DNA from: Mayamaea pseudoterrestris
Lineage: Eukaryota > Bacillariophyta > Bacillariophyceae > Sellaphorales > Sellaphoraceae
DNA length: 64,000 nt
Direction: 5' to 3'
Assembly (NCBI GenBank): GCA_027923505.1
Contig: BROI01000024.1
Location: 310,001 to 374,000, forward strand
How positions within the stretch are numbered: position 1 is the stretch's first letter; each line of letters starts with the position of its first letter. Both the position numbers and the translations under genes were made by a program. Shown here in pieces: positions 10,499-20,829 of this stretch. The notes beneath the pieces were generated by a model, which saw only the letters and a program-made list of their open reading frames with translations, was not told the origin of the DNA and made no database searches.

Positions 10499-10844
10499 CG
10501 CTTTTCAGTCTAATTACACAAGAATGTCTCACTCCCGATATGTCATTCGACTGGCGTCGTTCTGTACGATATTGTTCAAGCAGTAGGTACTTCTTGTAGA
10601 ATGTGGTCATGGTGAACGAATGGCGCGACAAACATTTGTGTACCGTTACGATTGAATGACGTTTCTTAAGTGGCGCGCTCGTCCGTCCGGCGTCCGCAAG
10701 GATCGCGACAACCACGAGACCCACCTCATTGGCGACTTTAACTTGGTCACGCGATGCTCCGACGAGCAATAGTCCATCGAACATCCGACTCATCATCGCG
10801 CGCTGCAACTCCATCCAAACCCGCGCATTCACCAAGAGACGCGC

Positions 10845-13174
10845 ATGCTCAGTAGAAGTCTACTTGGCTGGACTTTTCTATTTGCACCTCTCCGTCTGTC
10901 AACACTGACTAATCGAGTTTTTGCACTTCGCCCATCAACCACCCACAAAAGTCGATCCCACTTTTCGACGACGACCAGCAGCACCTTGCAATCACATCAG
11001 CAAACTTTCTCGACTACTACTACCTCTTCCATCAGCATGTCGAGCCGAATCGAACAAGCCTTTACGGCTGCCAAGGAGCGCAACGAAGCTGCCTTTATTG
11101 CCTTTATCACTGCTGGATACCCGTCGGCCAAAGGTGAGTTGCTTATGGCAAACAGCGTGACAGAATCTGGAGAAAATTTGGCTCACGTACGATTGTTATA
11201 ACATTTCAAATGACAGACACTCCTGCCATTCTCATGGCCATGCAGGAGGGCGGCGCCTCGGTCATTGAGCTTGGCATTCCCTACACGGATCCCCAAGCCG
11301 ATGGCGCCACCATTCAGCACACCAACCAAGTCGCCATCAAGGGAGGAACTTCGGAAATTCCGCAATGCTTGAGCATGGTCACCAAGGCTCGTGACATGGG
11401 ACTGACAGTTCCGGTGGTACTCATGGGTTACTACAATCCGTTTCTGCAGTATGGAATTGACAAGCTGTGTCAAGACACCAAGTCGGCTGGCGCCGATGGC
11501 TACATTGTCGTAGATCTGCCACCGGAGGAAGGCATTGAGCTAAACAAGGCGTGTCTTAAGCATGGACTGTCCAACGTTCCACTCGTGGCTCCCACGAGCA
11601 GTGACTCCCGCATCGAGTCGCTGGCGAACATGGCGTCCACCTTTTTGTACTGCGTCTCCGTGACGGGTGTGACGGGTGCGCGCGACTCGCTGCCGGCGGA
11701 TTTGGAGGAGTTTATTGCGCGGGTGCGTTCCAAGACGGAACTTCCACTGGCGGTTGGTTTTGGTGTATCGAACCCAGACATGGTGCAGGGTATTTCCAAC
11801 TTGGCGGATGGTGTTGTGGTTGGAAGTGCCATATTAAAGGCCATGGACAAGCTTGGCGATGACGCCACGACGGAGGAGCGAGCCGGCATCATTCGCGAAA
11901 TTGTTGCGCATTTGAAATCGGGATGCAACCAAACGAATCCAACGAATCAGGCGACAAAGATGATGCAAGTACCAGCTGAATGGTCAGATGCCGCTAAGCC
12001 GAGTCACTTTGGTAACTTTGGCGGGCAATACATTCCAGAGACACTTTCGGTTGCTTTTGAAGAAATTGAAAAGGCGTACAATGAAATCAAGGATGATCCA
12101 GCGTTTTTGGCCGAGCTTGACGTGTATCGCCGCGACTTTGTCGGCGGACCGACACCGCTCCACAAGGCCGATCGTTTGACCGAATACGCTGGAGGTGCCA
12201 CTATCTGGTTGAAGCGCGAGGATTTGGCGCACACGGGAGCTCACAAGATCAACAACGCAGTTGGTCAGGCACTACTTGCCAAGCGACTAGGAAAGCCTCG
12301 CATCATTGCCGAGACTGGAGCTGGACAACATGGTGTCGCGACAGCGACCATTTGCGCCAAGTTGGGTTTGGAATGCATTGTATACATGGGCGCCGTCGAT
12401 TGCGAGCGACAAAAGCTAAATGTATTTAGAATGAACACTCTTGGGGCCAAGGTTGTGCCGGTGCAGGATGGACAAAAGACGCTCAAGGACGCTATTAACG
12501 AGGCCATGCGCGACTGGGTGACCAATGTGCGAGACACGCACTACTTGATTGGATCTGCTGTTGGTCCACACCCGTTCCCGACAATTGTCCGCGATTTCCA
12601 AAGCATCATGGGTAAAGAAATTAAGTGGCAAATGCAGGAAAAGGCTGGCAAGCTGCCAGATGCTGTTGTCGCCTGCGTTGGCGGAGGATCTAATGCGATT
12701 GGAGCATTCCATCCGTTTGTGAATGATCCTGAAGTAGCCTTGTACGGTTGCGAGGCTGCAGGTCACGGTATTGAAGTGGATGAGCAACATTGTGCGACAT
12801 TGAGCAAAGGGACACCAGGTGTCTTGCAAGGTGCTTTGACTTACGTCATTCAGCAAAAATCAGGCCAAACATTGAATACGCATTCCATCTCTGCTGGTCT
12901 CGATTACCCTGGTGTAGGTCCTGAGCATGCGTTCTTGAAGGACAGCGGCAGGGCTAAGTACGTCCCTGTTACCGACGACGAAGCGTTGGAAGGATTTAAG
13001 ATGATGTGCAAATACGAAGGAATCATTCCTGCGCTCGAAACCAGTCATGCGATTTACTACGCCATTAAGCTGGCCAAGGAACTCGGCCCAGGCAAGGACC
13101 TTGTGATCAACATGAGTGGCCGGGGCGACAAGGACATGCCCCAGGTTGCTCGCATCATGGGCGTTGAAGTTTAA
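10845..13174 (+). CDS. TRP5: Bifunctional tryptophan synthase, alpha-beta fusion
   Basis: Exons 10845-11133 and 11217-13174 (83-nt intron, split Asp codon), 748 residues. The alpha domain (about 65-330) makes indole from indole-3-glycerol phosphate; its catalytic signature [13 protein letters not shown] is present. The beta domain (about 360-748) condenses indole with serine; it shows [12 protein letters not shown], the PLP lysine in HTGAHKINN (about residue 440), [10 protein letters not shown], and the PLP-phosphate loop GGGSNAIG. The alpha-then-beta order is that of fungal TRP5. The N-terminus (about 60 residues, hydrophobic then Ser/Thr-rich, with NRVFALRP) looks like a plastid presequence with Phe at +1. 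An internal MSSRIEQAF could start a form without it. No active-site residue appears missing. Confidence 0.96.
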
Positions 13175-13197
13175 AGACTGTTACTTTTCTTGTCATA

Positions 13198-14865
13198 CTA
13201 AGTAGTTAAGCATGGACTATCAGATTTTTTAAATAGTATCGATTCGTAATTAGTGCATATTGAACCATGAAGTTGCATCAAATAAGTCTGCATGCTTTCG
13301 GCCCGTGGTGACAGCTGAGCTAGAAGGACGGCTTCCATATCGTAGTAGAGCTCGTGACTGACATTGGCAACGGCATTTGTGAAACGTCCCGCCCTGCCGG
13401 CAAGGTCTCCCGCTGCGGCGACATCGGCGGCGTCTGCTCGAGAGTCCCTGGGACTGCCAACTCTCATGGACCTGCAGCGGGAATGTTGGCTTCTGCGGAT
13501 TTGCACTGACGCTGACCGGATTGGAGCTGGACGATTAGACTTGCGAGTGTAGGCGTCAACCTGAGCCTTGACAAAAGCCTTTAAGCGACCTAGAGCTGGG
13601 CGGCTCGGCTGATCATGCGATTTGTTGCACTTGAGATTGGCGCACTTGCCCTTGATAAAGTAATTGAGGCAAAGAGGAATCTTGTCCCCATTTCTCAAAA
13701 CAGTAGGGCAGTGAACATAACATTTCGGGGAAAAGATTTCGCGAAACGGAGCCGGAAGCTTCAAGTCATCGCTGACGCGCTTCGAATAAACCTTCTTTCG
13801 GCGAACTACCGTCTTCTGCCGCTTATTGCTCGAATGACTCGCTACGTCAATGCTCATCTGCTCGTGAGCCCGTTTCTTGTCGTTGGCAGCTTGCATGCGA
13901 CGAGATGGAAGGTGATCCATCATGCATTGGGAATGAAGGTAAGACTTGTGCGAGTTCGAGTATAAACCATCTACAATCACTTGGAGCTGGTCGAGCATTG
14001 ATATATCGCGTTGGGTGATTTTACGGCAATCTTCCATATGTGCGTTGATGACCGCGTCAACAGCGTTGCACAAGTTGGCTAAATAGTCCACATCCTGAGA
14101 CAAACCGGCCGCAATCATTGACTCTTGTTCCATGATTGCTTTCTTGAAAGCGCGCAATCGACTGCCCACCAAAGATGTCACGCGGTCGTTTTTCGCGACA
14201 TTTGCAAAGATGTCAAACAGAATGGCGTATCGGTCTAAGCCAGTGCCAAATTCTTCCAGCGTGTCCGGGAAGTGATACTCGAGTGTATGCATTTCCTTTA
14301 CATAATCAGTATCATAGTTGTTGCACATCTCCAAGTACATGTTTTCCAAGCAAATGCTGCGATGTTTCGGCACCTTCATGAAAAGCATAAGCGAAACATG
14401 AAGGTTCGAAACGCGAATGGGAGGAATTGCCATTTGGTTGACGAGCAATGTCGAGAGACCTCTGCAAGCGAAGAACACAGGATCATGGCTCTCGAACACC
14501 TGGTCAAGGTAGTATGCGGCTTCAAGTTTCGTATCGCCATAAAAGCGACAATGAAAGTCATTTGGTTGTGCTGGTGTGACTCCCAACGAATTGGTGGCGA
14601 GCCGAAGCATCATGGTTTGATTGAAGGGAAGTAGCTCGTAGAAACCAGTCGAGGTGAAAAGTTGCAGCAGAGCAACGAGCCCTTTTTCATGGCGTCCCTC
14701 CTGCTGAAGAAACAGATCCATAGTCGAGCGGAACTGCTGCAAAAGGTTTGCCTTGGTCATTCCGTCAGCAACAAGGGTCTGGTTCTTGCTGTTCGCGGTG
14801 GTCGACGATGCGTCCTGCTCGTTCGATCCTGGATTAATAGAGTAAATATTGTCTGGCAAAGGCAT
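13198..14865 (-). CDS. Gag-like / CCCH-finger protein, single long frame
   Basis: From the ATG at 14865 (MPLPDNIY) the protein is 555 residues; the frame is open further upstream, with ATGs at 15066 and 15054, but those would crowd the E2F promoter. The body is helical. Near residue 175 is LMLFMKVP, comparable to INVFMMVPP in the retroelement Gag of this window. After a basic stretch (KKRAHE, NKRQKTVVRRKKVYSKR) comes a finger-like segment, CLNYFIKGKCANLKCNKSH (C-x8-C-x4-C-x3-H), comparable to CMAYHLRGKC in the same Gag. The C-terminal region is Arg/Ser/Ala-rich. There is no polymerase and no flanking repeat. It may be an exapted gag-like gene, a solo remnant, or an RNA-binding protein. It looks unbroken. 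Confidence 0.5.
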   Translation of the reverse strand: MPLPDNIYSINPGSNEQDASSTTANSKNQTLVADGMTKANLLQQFRSTMDLFLQQEGRHEKGLVALLQLFTSTGFYELLPFNQTMMLRLATNSLGVTPAQPNDFHCRFYGDTKLEAAYYLDQVFESHDPVFFACRGLSTLLVNQMAIPPIRVSNLHVSLMLFMKVPKHRSICLENMYLEMCNNYDTDYVKEMHTLEYHFPDTLEEFGTGLDRYAILFDIFANVAKNDRVTSLVGSRLRAFKKAIMEQESMIAAGLSQDVDYLANLCNAVDAVINAHMEDCRKITQRDISMLDQLQVIVDGLYSNSHKSYLHSQCMMDHLPSRRMQAANDKKRAHEQMSIDVASHSSNKRQKTVVRRKKVYSKRVSDDLKLPAPFREIFSPKCYVHCPTVLRNGDKIPLCLNYFIKGKCANLKCNKSHDQPSRPALGRLKAFVKAQVDAYTRKSNRPAPIRSASVQIRRSQHSRCRSMRVGSPRDSRADAADVAAAGDLAGRAGRFTNAVANVSHELYYDMEAVLLAQLSPRAESMQTYLMQLHGSICTNYESILFKKSDSPCLTT

Positions 14866-15129
14866 GTTATCAAACGTTGAGCAAATGACTGTCTTGCAGG
14901 AGTTTTTCGGCGAAATAATGAGAGAGGAGCCGGGATGTTGGTCATTACGCAATTGTTCCGTCGGGCATCGATCTTCTCGTCTTGGATGCGAACAAGTCGA
15001 GGAACGATCACACGAACGGAGTACCGCTACGACGACTACCGGCCGGCGCGGCATCCGCGCCAGCATCGCTACTCGAAACCCAAGCGTTTCGCTGCTGCAG
15101 CATGAAAGCAAAATGGCGCTAAAAACCGC

Positions 15130-15141
15130 TTGGCGCCAAAC
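15130..15141. promoter_or_regulatory. Palindromic E2F-type site in the E2F gene's own promoter
   Basis: The sequence TTGGCGCCAAA lies 34-44 bp upstream of the E2F start codon. Read on the minus strand it contains TTTGGCGC, an exact match to the E2F consensus TTTSSCGC. E2F genes in animals and plants often regulate themselves through such sites. The site also lies upstream of the divergent gag-like gene. Confidence 0.5.
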
Positions 15142-15173
15142 TTGAGCTTGTCGCTGAATCTTCCTTTCTTCTC

Positions 15174-16431
15174 ATGAATCCTTCCAATCAGATACCACCA
15201 GAAGCAGCGTCTGCTGCGGCAGTGTCGCTGCATGTTATTCAAAATGAAATTTTGCGAGAGGAGCCTCTCCTGGAAGCTGGCGCTGCAGAGACCGAGCCTG
15301 CAGCAGCTGCACCTGCCGTTTTGGAAACGCGTAAAATCCGCAAGGCGTCGTCGCGCAAACCCATCGTCTTGGTCGATTCGCAGGGGCAGGAAAAGACGTA
15401 CGGAAGCGCTCTTGGAGCGCTGACGCGCAAGTTTGTGGATATCATTCAAGTGAGTCTATTATTGGGGCCATGAGGTTAAACACGAACGCCTCATGATATA
15501 TATGTCCGACGCTCACCCTTTCCATGCAATCTTTATTAAAGTCGTCACAAAGCGGATCAATCGACATGAATGAAACTGCAGCCTTTCTTCAAGTTCCCAA
15601 ACGACGCATATATGACATTACAAACGTTTTGGAAGGTGTCGGGGTGAGTTCAGCGAAAGAAACAGATTTATGCCGATGGACATCATCGAATCTGACAGTC
15701 TATTGCCTATTGCTCACCTTTTCTTCTCTAACGTGATGTTTCAGATTCTAGAAAAACGAAGCAAGAACACAGTGGCATGGAAGGGATCAGAAGCCATTTT
15801 GGGGTCAGCCCTCGACGTAGACGTCAAGGAGCAGCTTGATACGCTTCGTCGCGATATAAATGCATATGCCAACGAGGAGGAATTGCTCGACCAATGGATG
15901 GCGCAGCTGTCCAAGAGTAATTCGACTCCAGCGTCAATGAGCTGCAGCGATGTTATTGAAGCATTCTTTCATCAAGCTGGAATGCAACCAGCGAACAAGG
16001 AAGACTTGGTCGACGAACTGAGCCGACCGCGGCAGTCGTTGCTGGCGATTCATGGTCCTCACGAGTGCTTGGTGCAGATCCCATCACCAGAATACGAAGG
16101 CCAATGTAACCGGCAGCTCTTTGTTGGAACCATGGATGCGATTGACAAGTTTGACGGCAATGAAGGTTCGTTGACTGGCAAGAAGCGCAAGCTTTCCTAC
16201 GAGCGATTGATGAGTTCCAAAACAGCGTCGCGATCCGATAATCATGTCAGCGTCTTTGTGTTATCAACATATTTTGACGACAAGGAGCAAAAGGTCATGT
16301 TTTCGGATCTCAAGGCTTTATCGAACGATGAAGCAAAGCAGGAGCGAAGTACCAGCTGGGATCTGGCCGAGACGCTGGCCAACGACGAAGGCGTTTCTGA
16401 CTTTATTGTTGCAGAAGAAGAAGCTGTCTGA
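15174..16431 (+). CDS. E2F: E2F-family transcription factor
   Basis: Three exons: 15174-15449, 15542-15643, 15745-16431 (all phase 0), 354 residues. The joins rebuild the winged-helix DNA-binding domain (about residues 78-140): LTRKFVDIIQ, then SSQSGSIDMNETAAFLQV, RRIYDITNVLEGVG, then ILEKRSKNTVAWKG. The first and second introns therefore split the DNA-binding domain. A leucine-containing dimerisation helix follows (LDTLRRDINAYANEEELL), then a marked-box-like region (VQIPSPE). The C-terminus WDLAETLANDEGVSDFIV matches the retinoblastoma-binding motif (LxxxEGxSDLF). It would pair with a DP protein to control G1/S genes under Rb. It is canonical E2F rather than the atypical double-domain type. 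Confidence 0.93.
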
Positions 16432-16551
16432 TTTTTATGATTATTTGTTTGTAATTACATAGTTACATGTCGAGCTTTGTGATACTGTAGTGTTTCGTGT
16501 CGGTTTGCGATCGACAACACTCAGTCTCGTCTCCAAAATGCGTTTGATGTC

Positions 16552-16791
16552 TCAAATTTCAACTCGACTAGCTGGCGATCGAGACACTGCTCGCATGACA
16601 ACTACTAGCACTCCCAGGGCAGCGACTCCAACGCCAATGGCCGAGGCTTGCCGCTTCATGCGCGTCGGCCATGATTCATGGCTGCTCCGATAGAGGCTGA
16701 GCTCGTCCTCGTTCACCTTGACTCCCACGTAGCATCCAGCGGCAAAGACAATTACGTGAGATGCAATCATTCCCCTGACAAGGTTCGTCAT
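16552..16791 (-). CDS. Small single- or double-pass membrane protein
   Basis: 79 residues from the ATG at 16791; the frame is open upstream, but that part is poor in Met starts and reads like promoter sequence. The first hydrophobic span is MIASHVIVFAAGCYVGV, followed by KVNEDELSLYR, a basic stretch (RMKRQ), and a second span IGVGVAALGVLVVVMRAV. Small-residue and Gly-rich helices (GxxxG-like) resemble small mitochondrial inner-membrane proteins, but no family is recognised. It sits tail-to-tail with E2F and head-to-head with the R3H gene (261 bp). Confidence 0.5.
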   Translation of the reverse strand: MTNLVRGMIASHVIVFAAGCYVGVKVNEDELSLYRSSHESWPTRMKRQASAIGVGVAALGVLVVVMRAVSRSPASRVEI

Positions 16792-17052
16792 GATTGCTGC
16801 TACCGGTACAGTGCTTTCTTTTATAATTATGAGGAAGAGGGATAACGACGAGTGAATTTGGGTGTTCGCCATTGCTGGATGCTGCAGGTCCGATCGGTAC
16901 TGGTTGCGACAGATAGACGTTTTCAAAACTCGCAACATGAGGTCGAGATGGCGCGCCAACTAACATAACGCGAGATTCCGATCGAATCATCGAACCTTTG
17001 CTAGTGCTTTCAGATCCGTCTGTTTACCTCTAGCAAGCAGTGATTACCAGTA

Positions 17053-18258
17053 ATGCAGGAACCAAATGGCAATATCCGATTCCCCAGTCCAAATCTCACA
17101 GTCGCAGCGCTCCGGCGCGCCTCTCCGAGTCAGCACCTTCCAGTCACTCGGACTCTGCGTATTACTGAAGCGGAACTCTCGTCACGCGAAGTGACTCCAC
17201 TTCGCGTCACTCTCGAAGACTTGACCATGCGACCACGATCCAATCCAAGGTCAAGGACGCCCATGCGATACGAGAGTCCATTGAATCACAGCGAGTTTCG
17301 TCGAGAGTCGCTTGGAGCCGAAGATGAAGCGAGGCAATCGCCGCCTCAGCGCATTACCATTCGGCCATTGGCCGGTGCAGCAGTCGGAACGACGAATAGA
17401 GTAAGATCAAAATTTATTTGGACGATGAGTTATGGAGGGTGCGTATATATTGATCGGTTCTCTCACTTGCACCTTCATTTCGTTACACAGATCCGCGAGG
17501 ATCGCCCCGTGACACCCAAATCACGAAAGCAAGGTCCTTCCCATCGCAAGATGCGCCGATGGAACAATGATCACTTCAACAGCCTTGCCAGTGAGATTGC
17601 ATCGTCCTCGCGTGGCGTTGCCAATGTATTGCTCAAGGCTCAGGGAGACGCTCATTTGTACAAAAACTTTGTCGACTTTAAAGACAAGGAATCTCAAGCT
17701 TTTAACATGTTAATGACGGACGCTAGATTTGAGAGTCTACGTGACAGGTTTTTGGATGGTGAAATGCCAATGGTGGATGTGCCTCGTTCGTCCAAGTCTC
17801 TGGAAAGTACCAACGAGTTGAGCGCGAGAATTATGATCGATCGGATTGATCCACGATTGAAGCGAGTCGTATTCAGAGCGGGATCAAACTCGCAACCTGC
17901 CTTGCTTGTTATGAAGCGACTGGAAAAGTTTGTTGTGCGTGTATTTGCGGGTGCTTTGTCGTTGGAGGATGACCGCTTGGCTGACCTGCTGTTAGCGCCA
18001 CCTTCCGTTCACGAGCTTGAATCTTCGCGTTATAGATGCCAGTTCTTGTTTCACGCTGAACTCCCCTCAGGAGGCTTTCATCGACTCTTGCTGCAAGCTA
18101 TTTGCCAGTTCCATGGTCTTCAAGTCGTCTCGAAAACGATGGATGTTCGTATCGGAAGTGAAAGTCAGGCCATAGCGTTGACAGTGACTGGTTTAATTGC
18201 TTTGGAAGATAAGTTTCTTCTGTGCGATGAGTTTGGCGCAGATGATTGCAGTGTCTAG
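17053..18258 (+). CDS. R3HDM4-like protein with R3H-associated and R3H domains
   Basis: Likely exons are 17053-17400 and 17491-18258. The 90-nt segment between them begins gtaaga and ends ttacacag and keeps the frame, so the frame reads through it, but its residues (WTMSYGGCVYIDRFSHLHLHF) are unlike the surroundings. Spliced length is 371 residues. The N-terminal 100 are Arg/Ser/Pro-rich. RKMRRWNNDHF and LYKNFVDFKDKESQAF fit the R3H-associated N-terminal domain. The C-terminal LEKFVVRVF and FHRLLLQAICQFHGLQVVSKT align by eye with human R3HDM4 (FERLLLHAVCQY). The R3H hallmark R-x3-H is R-x3-Q here. R3H domains bind single-stranded nucleic acids, so loss of the His may weaken this. Confidence 0.7.
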   Translation: MQEPNGNIRFPSPNLTVAALRRASPSQHLPVTRTLRITEAELSSREVTPLRVTLEDLTMRPRSNPRSRTPMRYESPLNHSEFRRESLGAEDEARQSPPQRITIRPLAGAAVGTTNRVRSKFIWTMSYGGCVYIDRFSHLHLHFVTQIREDRPVTPKSRKQGPSHRKMRRWNNDHFNSLASEIASSSRGVANVLLKAQGDAHLYKNFVDFKDKESQAFNMLMTDARFESLRDRFLDGEMPMVDVPRSSKSLESTNELSARIMIDRIDPRLKRVVFRAGSNSQPALLVMKRLEKFVVRVFAGALSLEDDRLADLLLAPPSVHELESSRYRCQFLFHAELPSGGFHRLLLQAICQFHGLQVVSKTMDVRIGSESQAIALTVTGLIALEDKFLLCDEFGADDCSV

Positions 18259-18392
18259 CGTATTGGTGCAGCAATTGGAGACGCTCGATTAAACGATATT
18301 TCAAGAATTACTGTTAAAATACGTTAAATAAACACATCAAAGCATTCGCGTCAACGCCAAAAACAGACTCAACAGCGCCCATATAATTTAAA

Positions 18393-20331
18393 CTATGCGG
18401 TTCCGTTCTCATCAGCCAGTTTGGCTTGATTCATTGCTCTCCACTGTAGTGTCGCGTCACCAATCTGCTGCGCAATCTTGCGGGCGGCACTTGGTGCCCC
18501 TTTGGCATGCGCCGCTCGACTCAACATTTCTCGCTTGTCGTCGTCTGTCAGCCACATGCAAACCTCCTCGGCAATGCCCAAGGGATCAGAATCTTGGCAG
18601 TAGGCGCCAAAACCAGCCTCCACAACGTAGTCGACGTTTCCCTCCTCTTGGCCAGGCAAGTAGGAGGTGAGCATGATTGGCAGCGACAGTGCAGCAGCTT
18701 CTGCAATCGTTCCTGGTCCCGCTTTCGACACCAACACATCCGCAGCAACCATATACTCGGCAATGTTTTCTAGAAAGCCCAAACTGACAACATGTACCTT
18801 GCCATAATCGACTGAATTTTGGGACATGGGTGATTGAACAGCATCCGAGTCGGACAGTATCGAATTAACTTCAATGACGTTGCTATCTGGCGATTGATCG
18901 CCCTTGGTTTCTTCTACTGGGGCAGACATGAAATGCTGGCTGTCCGGAAGTGGTGCCATCATGGCAGTTTTGAGGCTTCCGCGGCTAAGCATTCGCCGAA
19001 GGTTCGTGACAGTGCTTCCACTATTGATACATCCAGGCGTCAACATGGAGCTTCCGCAGGCATTGTCGACTGCAAATATCTGTGAAAGGTTGCTGCTGCG
19101 TTCCTTGGCGGCCATCCAGCGCTTATACACGGAACGCCACTCCTTGTGTTCCAATTCATTCTTGAGCTTTTCGTTACGTCCACAAATCACCATGACCAAA
19201 GCATCAATTCCTTGCGAGACAAGTTCACAATACAAAGCATCCACAATACGTTCCAGTGACCCTACTCCTTCGCCACCTCCCATGACTAGAATCGTCCTCC
19301 GATCATCATACGGCAGTTCCAACTCGCGGCGAACCTTGCGCTGATACTCCATTCCCTCCAGACTCATGCGATCACCCAAACCTTCCGCCTGCACTGCAAA
19401 GTCATGTCGAATCGGCAAGCCACTCAACACTAGCTTTTCCTGCGGCACCCTTCCTCGAATCATGGCCAACTCCTGCACCTGCTCACTGCCTACAAACATT
19501 TTCTCCACTCCATTCGCAAACCACAGACAGTGCGCCGACCCCAGATCCGTCACCACTGTAAACATGGGCAAGTGTACACCCGTCTCCTTGCTAATCTTGT
19601 GGCACGACAGCACCGGCACGTTGCACATGAGCGGATGCACGCTCACCACAACGTCGGGATTATACTGCTGGATGGATCGTCGGACGGCGCGCTCGCACAT
19701 TAACTTCAAGTGGGCGTCGGCAATCATTTCAAAGGCGCGCGAGTTGGAGACCGAGTAGACGAGCTTCCACTGCGTGGGATGAGTGGACAAGTGCTTGTAG
19801 TAGCTCACGAGTGAATTGTAGGGAGGGACGCAGTCCTTTTCGACAATGTCGAGCAAGTTGTAGGTTGATCCGGGATATAGTAGTTGGAACTGCTTGCCGA
19901 GTGACTCGGCGCTGGCGCGGTGTCCGCCGCCAGTGTCGGAGGATAGAAAGAGAACATTTAAGGCATTGGGATTATTCTCCAGTGCTTGTTCTGTGGCAGC
20001 GTCGCTGCCATTGGTGATGGGTGTCGGTGACGGAGCAGTCTGCTCAAGATACAATGTGATCGGAATGCACAATGACATGGTTTAGTAATTGCGATTTCGT
20101 GATCATGAATTGTATCAATGAACGTAATGACAAAGAGGCGATTCGAATCGCGCAGATGACAGCAGATTCGGATCAACCTGTATCATTATTCACACGTCTC
20201 GCTTGCTGCTCTCCACTGCAGTTATTACGACTTACCTCTTGTTGACTATCATCTTCCATCTTGACTGGAGCCTCATGTTCAGCCATGACTGTAGCCTTTT
20301 TCAATCCGAGTAGAGCCTTGATTCCCGCCAT
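18393..20331 (-). CDS. MGD1: Monogalactosyldiacylglycerol synthase (GT28)
   Basis: Exon 1 is 20331-20236 and exon 2 is 20039-18393, with a 196-nt intron (gtaagt/gagcag), phase 0, 580 residues. It transfers galactose from UDP-galactose to diacylglycerol to make MGDG, the main thylakoid lipid. Visible marks are LFLSSDTGGGHRASAESL (about 58), DVVVSVHPLMCNVP, VVTDLGSAHCLWF, LSGLPIRHDF, VMGGGEGVGSLE, and the UDP-binding SKAGPGTIAEA with GQEEGNVDYVV. A Ser-rich insertion of about 100 residues (roughly 345-445) separates the last two halves of the C-terminal Rossmann fold; plant MGD lacks it. Exon 1 (MAGIKALLGLKKATVMAEH) is not a signal peptide, so plastid targeting is unclear. The other reading, start at 20078, skips exon 1. 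Confidence 0.9.
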
Positions 20332-20829
20332 GGTCGAAAGGAAAAACGGCAGCCAGCGCGTATGTTGTGCATCGGTCGTTTGGTCGAGGCGTTTCCGCGA
20401 GGCAAATGAACGACGTGGCTGGCGCGGAGGGGCTTATCTTGAAGTTTAACGGCAACCGAATCCAATGCCGTTTCTCGAGCGATTCGTGATTACTGTGTGT
20501 CCGAGGTTTATCCTCGCTAGTACTGAGGTATGGAGTTTTTTTTGGTTAAATCCGGGTCTTTTCCGGGTTTTGATAAAAAAAGTCCTTAAATAAATGCCGT
20601 CGGGGCTTAAGTAAAAAAAATATCCCTGCTCAAAGTCTACAGCAAGGTTTAAATCGTCATACAGAAAAGTACTATCGTGCACGGAAAAGACATAAATCTA
20701 TGTTAGTACTTATTAGGGGTACTTTTAATTAAGCCCACACAATGTTACACACTGTTTTTATTTATGGCCTGTTTTGTAGATACCTTTTTTACTTATGTAT
20801 TATGACCCTTACGTACGTCAAGCCGTAAA
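20332..20829. other. AT-rich spacer, no gene seen
   Basis: The first part is the MGDG synthase promoter. The rest contains short homopolymer runs and a local repeat of CCGGGT elements around 20549-20570. No open frame with a convincing start or family likeness was found. Confidence 0.4.

Noticed and set aside
10434-10835. Open minus-strand frame of 133 codons overlapping the DUF3082-like gene start
   Set aside because: It lies over the divergent promoter, overlaps a better gene on the same strand in another frame, and shows no domain.
13198-15066. Longer form of the gag-like protein starting at 15066
   Set aside because: The extra 67 residues are low-quality and would leave about 107 bp for two divergent promoters; kept only as an alternative.
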